Under the pieces are notes generated by a model. That model did not search any database. It was given only the letters and a program-made list of their open reading frames with translations, and was not told where the DNA came from. The translations under genes and the position numbers were made by a program. Below, in pieces: positions 7,865-14,748 of a stretch of DNA of 21,147 nt (its first letter is position 1; each line of letters begins with the position of its first letter). Origin of the DNA: Gp6-AA40 sp035647075 (GTDB taxonomy: Bacteria; Acidobacteriota; Vicinamibacteria; Vicinamibacterales; UBA2999); assembly GCA_035647075.1 (NCBI GenBank), contig DASROF010000033.1, forward strand, positions 1 to 21,147. The letters run 5' to 3'.

Positions 7865-8665
7865 CTACTTTCCGACCATGTGCGTTGCGTCCCGCTCGTT
7901 ATCGTTGCAGTGGTAGTCGAGGAGGTCGGTATCGAGGACGATCCGCTGACGCAGCGTGACGGTCCACGGCTGTGTGTAGGCCTTGGCGTCGTCGATCGTC
8001 AGGTCAATGTCGAGCTGTCCGTAGTTCACGCGGCGGAATCGCTCGGTCATCTTCGCTGCTTCGCTGATCGGACTGCCGCTTCGATCGAGCCACGTCCCTT
8101 CGCGCAGCCCGTTCGTCTGGACGATGAGCGTGTCGCCGTCCCATCGGCCAGTGGAGTATCCGTTGAAGGTCGGAGCAGGATCGTTCGGTAACGGGCGGCC
8201 GTCGAGGAACACCTGACGAAAGGTGACGTCGCGCTCGGAGAGGATGACAAACAGATCCGGCAGCTGGATGAACTTCCGATACGGCGGAAACGTGAGGAGC
8301 CGTACAGCTCCCGCGGGTTTGCAGAAGCCGACCGGATCGTCCTTGCCGAGGGCAGCCGTTCGTTCCTTGACCAGTGCCGCCGCCCACGGCTGATACGGAA
8401 GCGCTTTGCCGGGCAGCTTCGCGCCGAGGTTGCTGAATTCCGGCGCCGCCGGATAATCGGCTCCACAGACGCCCGCGCACGATGTCTCGAGCTGCCACAC
8501 CCCGGAGAGGTCCGGCCTGCCATCTGCCGTCCGCGGCGCGGGCGCGGAGAGATTCGGCTTGCCGTCAGGCGTTCGCGGGACGCCGCGAGTCGGATAGTTC
8601 AGCCATTGCGCGCTCAGCGTGGTACCCATCGCGAGCGTCGCCATCATGAAAATGCGGATGCGCAT
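7865..8665 (-). CDS. exported conserved protein of unknown function
   Basis: This 266-residue protein has a signal peptide (about 1-19, ending TTLSAQW) and is thus periplasmic or secreted. The mature part starts with two near-repeats, RTPDGKPNLSAP and RTADGRPDLSGVW, a pattern I recall from many uncharacterised acidobacterial secreted proteins. Further on are VGFCKPAGAVRLLTFP, STGRWDGDTLIVQTNGLREGTWLD and a C-terminal YHCNDNERD. Four cysteines (63, 67, 115, 253) could form disulfides, which suits export. I cannot assign a reaction or ligand. GGGGGAG about 8 nt before the ATG gives a good ribosome site. It is followed after 38 nt by the RNase gene, possibly on one transcript. Confidence 0.8.
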   Translation of the reverse strand: MRIRIFMMATLAMGTTLSAQWLNYPTRGVPRTPDGKPNLSAPAPRTADGRPDLSGVWQLETSCAGVCGADYPAAPEFSNLGAKLPGKALPYQPWAAALVKERTAALGKDDPVGFCKPAGAVRLLTFPPYRKFIQLPDLFVILSERDVTFRQVFLDGRPLPNDPAPTFNGYSTGRWDGDTLIVQTNGLREGTWLDRSGSPISEAAKMTERFRRVNYGQLDIDLTIDDAKAYTQPWTVTLRQRIVLDTDLLDYHCNDNERDATHMVGK

Positions 8666-8869
8666 CCAGGATGCTCCCCCGAGGGCGAATTGTATGACGC
8701 TTGGTCGATGGCCACGCTCCTAATGGTGCTGGACCCAAACGCGCCGAGGCGCGTCCAAGCGCCTCACGAATCCAGCCCGGCCTGAGCGCAGTCGAAGGTC
8801 ATCCCTTGCGGAAGGCGGCGCACATCAGGCGCCGGGGGGCAGTCGTTTGGCCGCGCCTGCCGGACTGCT

Positions 8870-8907
8870 CGTGTGCCCGCGCGAATTCCGCTTGGCCCGG
8901 GCACACG
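8870..8907. repeat. perfect 10-bp inverted repeat, candidate operator
   Basis: The arms CGTGTGCCCG (8870-8879) and CGGGCACACG (8898-8907) are exact reverse complements separated by 18 bases. The right arm fills the spacer of the predicted promoter. No T-run follows, so a terminator is unlikely. A dimeric regulator binding site is the best inference; spacing of arm centres is 28 bp. Confidence 0.5.
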
Positions 8908-8921
8908 TTGGACTCTATAGT
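8892..8921 (+). promoter_or_regulatory. predicted sigma-70-type promoter of the molybdenum hydroxylase operon
   Basis: A -10 box TATAGT (8916-8921, five of six consensus bases) lies 18 bases after TTGGCC (8892-8897, four of six). It sits about 56 bases before the start codon of the small subunit gene and overlaps the right arm of the inverted repeat at 8898-8907. The call is from visual consensus matching only. Confidence 0.4.
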
Positions 8922-8977
8922 CTTGGTGTCTTCAACACACCGAACCGCCCAGTTCACCGATTTGTGGGAGTTCCGAC

Positions 8978-9439
8978 ATGCCGAGCTACACCCTGACCGT
9001 TAACGGACGGCGACAGACCGTCGATGTGCCCGAAGATATGCCCTTGCTGTGGGTGCTTCGGGATGTGCTGGACCTGAAAGGCACCAAGTTTGGCTGTGGC
9101 GCGTCGTTCTGCGGCGCCTGCACCGTGCACGTCGGAAACACTGCGACCCGTTCCTGCATAACGCCGATCTCCAAGGTGAGTCAGCCGGTCACGACGATTG
9201 AAGGGCTGTCGGCCGACGGCAATCACCCGTTGCAGGTGGCGTGGCGAGACATCGACGTGCCGCAGTGCGGCTACTGCCAGGCCGGCCAGCTGATGACGGC
9301 GGCCGCGCTGCTCAAGACCACACCGAAGCCGACTGACGCGCAGATCGCCACGGCGATGACCGGCAATGTGTGTCGCTGCGGTACCTATACGCGCATTCGC
9401 GAAGCGATTCACGCCGCCGCCGACGGCAGGAAGGCATAG
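8978..9439 (+). CDS. (2Fe-2S)-binding subunit of xanthine dehydrogenase-family molybdenum hydroxylase
   Basis: This 153-residue protein is the small subunit of a two-component molybdenum hydroxylase (isoquinoline 1-oxidoreductase alpha type). The N-terminal plant-ferredoxin-like cluster is bound by Cys40, Cys45, Cys48 and Cys60 (GCGASFCGACTVHVG, then RSC). The C-terminal four-helix cluster is bound by Cys97, Cys100, Cys132 and Cys134 (QCGYCQAGQ and VCRCGTYTRIREAI). It passes electrons from the Mo cofactor to the next acceptor. GGGAG lies about 7 nt before the ATG. It lacks its own export signal and would ride with the Tat-exported large subunit, whose gene begins 2 nt after this stop codon. 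No FAD-subunit gene is nearby, so a periplasmic cytochrome is the likely acceptor (inference). Confidence 0.93.
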   Translation: MPSYTLTVNGRRQTVDVPEDMPLLWVLRDVLDLKGTKFGCGASFCGACTVHVGNTATRSCITPISKVSQPVTTIEGLSADGNHPLQVAWRDIDVPQCGYCQAGQLMTAAALLKTTPKPTDAQIATAMTGNVCRCGTYTRIREAIHAAADGRKA

Positions 9440-9441
9440 CC

Positions 9442-11706
9442 ATGACGACGATGAAGAAACGCAGCGAAATGGATCGTCGAACGTTCCTGCAGGTCACTAC
9501 CGTCGCTGGCGGCGGGCTGATGATCGCCCTCTACACGCCGGAGCTGCTGGCGCAGCGCGGGGGCGGACCGGGCAACGCCGTCCTGCCGCTCGCCAGCAAC
9601 TACATCACGATCAACCCCGACAACACCTTCACCATCGTCGCGCAGAACCCGGAGACGGGGCAGGGCATCAAGACGGCGCTCCCTCAACTGATCGCCGACG
9701 AGCTCGATGTCGATTGGAAACAGGTCACCATCAAGCAGGCGGACTACGACGCCACGAAGTACATCTCGCAGACCGAGGGCGGCAGCCGCGCCATCCCGAC
9801 GCACTACACGCGGATGCGCCAGGCGGGCGCAGGCGGACGTGCGTTGATGATCGCCGCGGCGGCGCAGCAGTGGAACGTCCCGGCGAGCGAGCTGACGACG
9901 GGTTCGGGCATGGTGAAACATGCGAGCTCCAACCGCAGCGCCACGTACGCGTCGCTCGCAGCACGCGCCGCGACGCTCACGCCGCCCGCGCCAGCCGATC
10001 TGAAGCTCAAGGATCCGAAGGACTTCAAGATCATCGGCAAGGGTCTCTCCGGCGTCGAGAACATGGCGATTACCACCGGCAAGCCGATCTTCAGCATCGA
10101 CGTCGCTCTGCCGGGAATGCTGTCGGCCGTGTTCGAGAAGTGTCCGGTCTTTAACGGCACGGCGGTCAGTGCGAATCTCGACGAGATCAAGAAGCTGCCT
10201 GGCATTCGGCACGCGTTCATCGTGCCGGCGCCGGCGCCAGGTGGGCGCGGAGGGGCACCGTCCGGCCCGGCGTCAGGCGTGGCGATTGTCGCCGACCGCT
10301 GGTGGCAGGCGCAGAACGCGCGCAAGAGTCTGAAGGTGGTGTGGGACGAGGGTCCGGTCGCGTCACAGAGCAGCGCTGGCTATGCGGCGCAGGCGCAGCA
10401 GCTGTCTGCGGCGAAGGCGTCACAGAAGCCTGCCGGTGGCCCCGGACAGGGCGCTGATGTTGGCGACGTCGATGCGGCGTTCGCGTCGGCCGCGAAGGTG
10501 GTCGAAGCGTCGTACACCATTCCGTTGCTTTCACATGCACCGCTCGAGCCGCAGAATTCCACGGCCCACTTCAAGGACGGCAAACTGGAGATCTGGTCAC
10601 CGAGCCAGATTCCAAGTCCTGCGCAGGCCGGGGCAGCGGCGGGTGTCCAGGCCGGTGACGTCCTGATGCACCTGGTTCGTGCTGGCGGCGGCTTCGGCCG
10701 GCGCCTGAACAGTGACTACGACATCGAAGTCGCGAAGATCGCGCGGATGGTGTCGGACGAGCGTGTCGCTGCCGGGATGCCAACGGTGCCGGTCAAGCTG
10801 CTGTGGACGCGTGAAGACGACATCCACCACGACCAGTACCGCCCGGGCGGATTTCACTACTTCAAAGCGGGCATCGACGGTGCCGGACGGATGGTCGCGT
10901 TCCGCGACTACGTCGCCAGCACCGCGTCGGTGATTCCGGCGAACGAGTTCCCGCGCGGCTTCGTCCCCAACTTCCGCGTCTCCTCCGACGCGGTGACCCC
11001 GTTCAGCGTTCCGACCGGGGCGATGCGCGCGCCGAGCACCAACGGCGTGTCGTTCGTGATGCAGTCGTTCATCGATGAGGTCGCGGTGGCGGCGGGGAAG
11101 GATCCGCTGCAGTACCGGCTCGACCTGCTGGCGAACCCGGTGGCCGGGGGCCCGGCGGGTGGCGGTGGCGGATTCAACGCGTCGCGTGCGGCCGGGGTTC
11201 TGGCAGCCGTGCGCGAGATGTCGAACTGGGACAAGCGCGCCAGCCTGCCGAAGGGCACGGCGCAGGGATGCGCGTTCCAGTTCGCGCACTCCGGCTACGT
11301 GGCCTACGTGGCGGAGGTTTCGATCGGCGCCGACAAGAAGCTGAAGATCAACAAGGCCTGGGCCGCGGTCGACGTCGGCCGCCAGATCGTCAACCCGAGC
11401 TCGGCGACCAACCTCGTGCAAGGCGGCTTCATCGAGGCGATGAGCCACCTGATGGCCTGGGAGATCACGATCGAGAAGGGCCGCGTGATGCAGAACAACT
11501 TCGGTCAGTACCAGCCCGCCCGCATGATGCAGGCGCCGCCGCTGATCGAAGTGAAGTTCCTGCAGACCGACTACGAACCAACCGGCCTCGGCGAGCCGGC
11601 GTTGCCGCCGGCGCTGCCGGCGATTACCAACGCGGTCTACGCTGCGACCGGCGTGCGCATCCGCAATCTGCCACTTGCCAAGGAAGGCTACAGCTGGAAC
11701 ACGTAA
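9442..11706 (+). CDS. molybdopterin-binding subunit of xanthine dehydrogenase-family protein (IorB-like)
   Basis: The chosen ATG at 9442 gives 754 residues and has AGGAAGG 7 nt upstream, within the end of the preceding gene. The frame is open further upstream but the extra codons only shadow that gene. The N-terminus has a twin-arginine signal (DRRTFLQ, Arg12-Arg13, hydrophobic stretch to about residue 38), so the folded Mo enzyme is exported to the periplasm. Motifs include the molybdopterin-binding GGGFGRR (415-421), GAMRAPSTNGVSF in the middle, and TGLGEPALPP with the catalytic Glu718. These fit the isoquinoline 1-oxidoreductase beta family, which hydroxylates N-heterocycles or aldehydes with water as oxygen donor. 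The true substrate is unknown. A palindrome 28-55 nt downstream may end the transcript. Confidence 0.92.
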   Translation: MTTMKKRSEMDRRTFLQVTTVAGGGLMIALYTPELLAQRGGGPGNAVLPLASNYITINPDNTFTIVAQNPETGQGIKTALPQLIADELDVDWKQVTIKQADYDATKYISQTEGGSRAIPTHYTRMRQAGAGGRALMIAAAAQQWNVPASELTTGSGMVKHASSNRSATYASLAARAATLTPPAPADLKLKDPKDFKIIGKGLSGVENMAITTGKPIFSIDVALPGMLSAVFEKCPVFNGTAVSANLDEIKKLPGIRHAFIVPAPAPGGRGGAPSGPASGVAIVADRWWQAQNARKSLKVVWDEGPVASQSSAGYAAQAQQLSAAKASQKPAGGPGQGADVGDVDAAFASAAKVVEASYTIPLLSHAPLEPQNSTAHFKDGKLEIWSPSQIPSPAQAGAAAGVQAGDVLMHLVRAGGGFGRRLNSDYDIEVAKIARMVSDERVAAGMPTVPVKLLWTREDDIHHDQYRPGGFHYFKAGIDGAGRMVAFRDYVASTASVIPANEFPRGFVPNFRVSSDAVTPFSVPTGAMRAPSTNGVSFVMQSFIDEVAVAAGKDPLQYRLDLLANPVAGGPAGGGGGFNASRAAGVLAAVREMSNWDKRASLPKGTAQGCAFQFAHSGYVAYVAEVSIGADKKLKINKAWAAVDVGRQIVNPSSATNLVQGGFIEAMSHLMAWEITIEKGRVMQNNFGQYQPARMMQAPPLIEVKFLQTDYEPTGLGEPALPPALPAITNAVYAATGVRIRNLPLAKEGYSWNT

Positions 11707-11733
11707 CCTTCGGAGGGGCTCACCGTATCTCTA

Positions 11734-11761
11734 TAGGGGCCGACCTTAAGGTCGGCCCCTA
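11734..11761. repeat. perfect 28-bp palindrome, dispersed-repeat candidate and possible bidirectional terminator
   Basis: The arm TAGGGGCCGACC is followed by TTAA and the exact reverse complement of the arm, giving a fully symmetric 28-bp palindrome. It lies between the molybdopterin subunit stop (11706) and the next gene. Read in the third frame it codes GADLKVGPY, a string I recall from N-termini of many acidobacterial predicted proteins, which suggests a multi-copy intergenic repeat. It can form a very stable hairpin in RNA on either strand, but it lacks a T-run, so intrinsic termination is only possible. Confidence 0.8.
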
Positions 11762-11762
11762 C

Positions 11763-12350
11763 GTGCGTACGGTCGGCCGCTATGTGTTTCTGCTTGTGAT
11801 CGCGGTGGCTGGGTGTCATACCATCGCGCAGACGCAGAGTGGCCCCGTTCTCGTGAGCCACGACTTCAAGGAATCAGCGCAAGGCTGGCACATTGCCGGC
11901 GACACCGGAACAATCATTCCGACGTTCACTGCGAGCGGTGGCCATCCGGACGGATGTATCACCGGGGTCGACGAAGCCATCGGTGAGACCTGGTACTTTC
12001 GTGCGCCGGAATCGGTGCTGAAGCAACTGCCCGCTGCCGTGAACGGCACCATCAGTTTCAGCCTCAAGCAGTCAGGAACGCAGGTCAGCATCATTGACGA
12101 TGACGTGGTCATCATCGGCGCTGCTGGGCGATTGAGCTATCGGTTTCAGACTGCTCCAGGGACGAACTGGACGGACTTCTCTGTACGTCTCGCCGAGAGC
12201 GAAGGGTGGACGTGGAACTGGAACCGGCGCGCCACTCAGGCGCAGATCAACAGCGTGCTCGCCGCAGCCACCGGCCTCGACATCCGCGGGGAGTTCGTGA
12301 CGGGCCAGGATGAAGGGTCGATGGACAATTTCGTGTTGCGCGGGCCATGA
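11763..12350 (+). CDS. laminin-B-type domain protein, probable lipoprotein
   Basis: This is a 195-residue protein if translation starts at GTG 11763; GTG 11784 is an alternative, and no in-frame ATG precedes the hydrophobic segment. The N-terminus is a signal peptide with a lipobox VAGC, so a lipid-anchored envelope protein is likely. The rest matches the laminin B (domain IV) pattern: TASGGHPDGCITGVDEA, ETWYFRAPES, GTISFSLKQSG, DDVVIIGAAGRLSYRF, NWTDFSVRLAES and FVTGQDEGSMDNFVLRG. In eukaryotes this is a beta-sandwich of extracellular matrix proteins; in bacteria it is found in exported proteins and probably binds surfaces or sugars (inference). The GTG directly follows the palindrome at 11734-11761. 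It is convergent with the amidohydrolase gene, 25 nt away. Confidence 0.78.
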   Translation: MRTVGRYVFLLVIAVAGCHTIAQTQSGPVLVSHDFKESAQGWHIAGDTGTIIPTFTASGGHPDGCITGVDEAIGETWYFRAPESVLKQLPAAVNGTISFSLKQSGTQVSIIDDDVVIIGAAGRLSYRFQTAPGTNWTDFSVRLAESEGWTWNWNRRATQAQINSVLAAATGLDIRGEFVTGQDEGSMDNFVLRGP

Positions 12351-12375
12351 CGAGAGCCGCGCGATTCGGCCAGCG

Positions 12376-13740
12376 TTAGTTGTTCGTCCGGGGCGGGGCC
12401 ATGAAGCTGGCTCTGAGCGCCGGCCGATTGAGTTCTTTCCCGCGCAGATAGATCGTCGAAATCCGTCGTGTGTTCGTGATCGACTCGAGAGGATTGGCAT
12501 CGAGCACGTTGAAGCTCGCCTCTTTCCCCGCCACGATCGTCCCCATCCGATCCAGGTGCAGAATCCTCGCGTTGGTGCGCGTGCCGGCGACGATCGCCTC
12601 CATCGGCGTCATCCCGCAGCGCGTATACGCCTCGAGCTGCTCGTGGGCTCCGAAGCCGTCGCCGGTTCCATCGGTGCCCAGGCCGATCACCATCCCCGCG
12701 TCATGAATCTTGCGCAGGTTGCGGCAGTGCAGCTCGAAGAGCGCGTTCGCCGGGTTCCCATTGGCTTCGAGCTGCGCCAGCTGGGTCCGCATTGTGGCAA
12801 TCTGGCTCGGCGGCAGCGTTTCAGCGAGCGCGTCGATGGTGTTGCGCGTCTGGGGAACAGGCATGTTCGGGCCCGACCACACTTTGGGGTGCGCCCTCAC
12901 CGCGGCGAGATACTGCTCGTCCACATCTCGATCGCGAACCAGGTGCACGAAGCCGTCCACGCCCGCCTGCAGCAGATCCTTCGCATCGGCCAACGCGGAC
13001 GTTCGACTGAGGTGCGCGAGCACTTCCATGCCGTTGGCGTGCGCTTCAGCGATGATGGCGCGATAGACGACGGGCTGCAGCTTCGGGACGTCGCCATTGC
13101 GATCATCGACCCAGATCTTCACGAAGTGGACGCCCCGGGCGTGCAGCTCCCGGACGTGATCGCGTCCCTTCGTCGGCGTTCGCGCGCCGTACGGAATTCC
13201 CAGACGGGGCTCACCGGGCGGGCCGCCGATCGGCGTCGCGGCGATGCCCTTGCCCACGGTCAGAAAGCGCGCGGCGTCCGGTATCAGCTGATCACGCAGC
13301 TCGTACGCCAGCTCCTGATCGGCCTCGAGTCCCATGCTCATCGTCGCGGCGGTGCCGTAGTACGCATATCGCTGCAGCTGGTCGACCAGGTTGTCGCGCC
13401 TGTAGTTTGCCTTGCTGTTGCTGGCGTCCTTTTCGTTGACGAGCCCGATGTGGTTGTGGCCATCGATCAACGCCGGCATCACCGTCTTGCCCGCCAGATC
13501 GATGCGGGTCGCGCCTGGTGGCGGCTGACGTTGACTCTGCCGCCCGACCCAGGCGAATGCGTCACCCTCGACGAGGAATGCGGCATTCTCGATCGGCGCA
13601 CTGCCGTCGCCAACGATGAGGCGAGCGTGTTCGAACCAGAGCGCACCGCGAGTGGCGCGCTGTGTGCCCGCGGCCAGCACGGACGAGAGTGCGAGGATGA
13701 ACGCGCACGGCAGGATCCCGAAACGATTCAAAAATGCCAT
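12376..13740 (-). CDS. exported amidohydrolase (imidazolonepropionase-like metal-dependent hydrolase)
   Basis: This 454-residue amidohydrolase-superfamily protein has an N-terminal signal peptide (about 1-24), indicating periplasmic action. The metal-centre residues are visible: His95 and His97 in DGHNHIG, a likely carboxylated Lys208 in FVKIWVDD, His243 in LAHLSR, His266 in FVHLVRD and Asp357 in GLGTDGTG. C-terminal ARILHLDRMGTIVAGKEASFNVLD is the usual closing beta-sandwich. The family cleaves amide or C-N bonds in cyclic amides, dipeptides and similar compounds; the substrate is unknown. The ATG lies inside the last codons of the upstream outer-membrane protein gene (13-nt overlap), with only a weak ribosome site, so translational coupling is likely. 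Confidence 0.9.
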   Translation of the reverse strand: MAFLNRFGILPCAFILALSSVLAAGTQRATRGALWFEHARLIVGDGSAPIENAAFLVEGDAFAWVGRQSQRQPPPGATRIDLAGKTVMPALIDGHNHIGLVNEKDASNSKANYRRDNLVDQLQRYAYYGTAATMSMGLEADQELAYELRDQLIPDAARFLTVGKGIAATPIGGPPGEPRLGIPYGARTPTKGRDHVRELHARGVHFVKIWVDDRNGDVPKLQPVVYRAIIAEAHANGMEVLAHLSRTSALADAKDLLQAGVDGFVHLVRDRDVDEQYLAAVRAHPKVWSGPNMPVPQTRNTIDALAETLPPSQIATMRTQLAQLEANGNPANALFELHCRNLRKIHDAGMVIGLGTDGTGDGFGAHEQLEAYTRCGMTPMEAIVAGTRTNARILHLDRMGTIVAGKEASFNVLDANPLESITNTRRISTIYLRGKELNRPALRASFMAPPRTNN

Positions 13741-14651
13741 CCCAGCTTCACCACGAACTCGTCGGTGTAGTTCTCCGGCTCACGGGCGCCGAACTGCTGC
13801 TCGACGGTCAGGCCGTTCACGGTGAACGTGACCGTCCCTGCACTCACCGGTGAATCGGTGACGTGCCAGTAGACGTACGACGGCTCGATCGACCATCGTC
13901 TGTTCACTTGGTACTTCGCGCCGGCGCGCAGCGCCCATCCCTGGTGTTGAGCGAATCCGAGGTCCGAGAATGCCACGATCGTGAAGGCTGGAGTCGTACC
14001 GGTCGCCGACACGTTACCACCGCCCAATTGCGACTCGTGCGTGTTCTGCCAGCCGTGCAACAACTGGTCATACTCGACGTTCACGCTCAAACTGCTGTGC
14101 GCGGTCAGTCCCGTGCGTGCCGTCAGGCCGAACGGAATATAGAGGTAATCGTCCGTGCGAAAACCGGGGATCCCCTCAACCCCGTTCGACAGGTGACGGA
14201 CCCCCAATCCTGTTTCGGGAGACACGCCCCATTTCCTGCCAACGAAATCCTTGCCGAACAGCGTCCGGCCTTCCAGATACCAGTCGCGATCGCCGCTCTC
14301 GCTGCACGGCGAGTAATCGCCGATATCGAGCGAATATCCGTTCGGCGAGGTGCTGTCCGGCGTAATCAGATACGGTGCGCACCAGCCGTCATAGGTGGCG
14401 CGGCCCGCTGAGCCATGCGTGTCGGCCTTCACAAACCACTGGCGGCTGGGCGCCCATGCACCTGTGTAACCCCCACCGACCTTGGCGCCGTGAATCGAGA
14501 TCTTCAAGTCACCGGGCTCGACGTAGTCGTAGCCTCCGATGTGAACCGTCACTTCATGCCCGGTTGGCGTCGTCAGCAAGACGGCGGGAGTCTGCGCGAA
14601 TGCGGACGATGAGATCAGTCCGATCAGAATGGCGAGTACGAGCGCCTTCAT
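13728..14651 (-). CDS. outer-membrane beta-barrel protein of unknown specificity
   Basis: The ATG at 14651, with CAGGAG 7 nt upstream, gives 307 residues and begins with a signal peptide (1-19, ending SSAFA). The mature protein alternates polar and aromatic residues in many short strands, for example GYTGAWAPSRQWFVKADT, RDWYLEGRTLFGKDF, SLSVNVEYDQLLHGW and WSIEPSYVYWHV. It ends in KLGWHF, the terminal Phe being the usual signal for outer-membrane barrel insertion. It could be a small porin or surface enzyme; I cannot name the family. An upstream in-frame extension exists but reads through the promoter region and is rejected. It forms an overlapping pair with the amidohydrolase and is divergent from the gene at 14749. 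Confidence 0.8.
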   Translation of the reverse strand: MKALVLAILIGLISSSAFAQTPAVLLTTPTGHEVTVHIGGYDYVEPGDLKISIHGAKVGGGYTGAWAPSRQWFVKADTHGSAGRATYDGWCAPYLITPDSTSPNGYSLDIGDYSPCSESGDRDWYLEGRTLFGKDFVGRKWGVSPETGLGVRHLSNGVEGIPGFRTDDYLYIPFGLTARTGLTAHSSLSVNVEYDQLLHGWQNTHESQLGGGNVSATGTTPAFTIVAFSDLGFAQHQGWALRAGAKYQVNRRWSIEPSYVYWHVTDSPVSAGTVTFTVNGLTVEQQFGAREPENYTDEFVVKLGWHF

Positions 14652-14748
14652 GCGAGCTCCTGTCAGCTTGCAGTTGCGCTGGCGCACAACGATGGCGTGT
14701 CTATTTTCTTCTAAATCGGTATGATTCGCCGTGTCTCCGAGGATCGGC

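Larger units (their letters stand above)
8666..8977. other. 312-base intergenic region between divergent genes
   Basis: No credible gene lies here. The left part holds the short motif CCTGAGCGCAGTCGAAGG (8781-8798), which resembles an intergenic repeat family I recall from other bacteria. The right part holds the inverted repeat at 8870-8907 and the likely promoter of the molybdenum hydroxylase operon; both are listed separately. Confidence 0.55.

Noticed and set aside
8701..9003. 100-codon plus-strand frame in the intergenic region
   Set aside because: It runs through the promoter and inverted repeat and into the start of the 2Fe-2S subunit gene in another frame, and has no motif.
9409..11448. 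Long minus-strand frames (9409-10212 and 10597-11448)
   Set aside because: They mirror the molybdopterin subunit gene, which has clear motifs, and show no features of their own.
12310..13770. 486-codon open frame on the plus strand
   Set aside because: It lies antisense to the amidohydrolase, which has a complete set of metal-binding motifs. The plus-strand translation is Arg/His-rich and low in recognisable motifs, as expected from GC-rich antisense frames.
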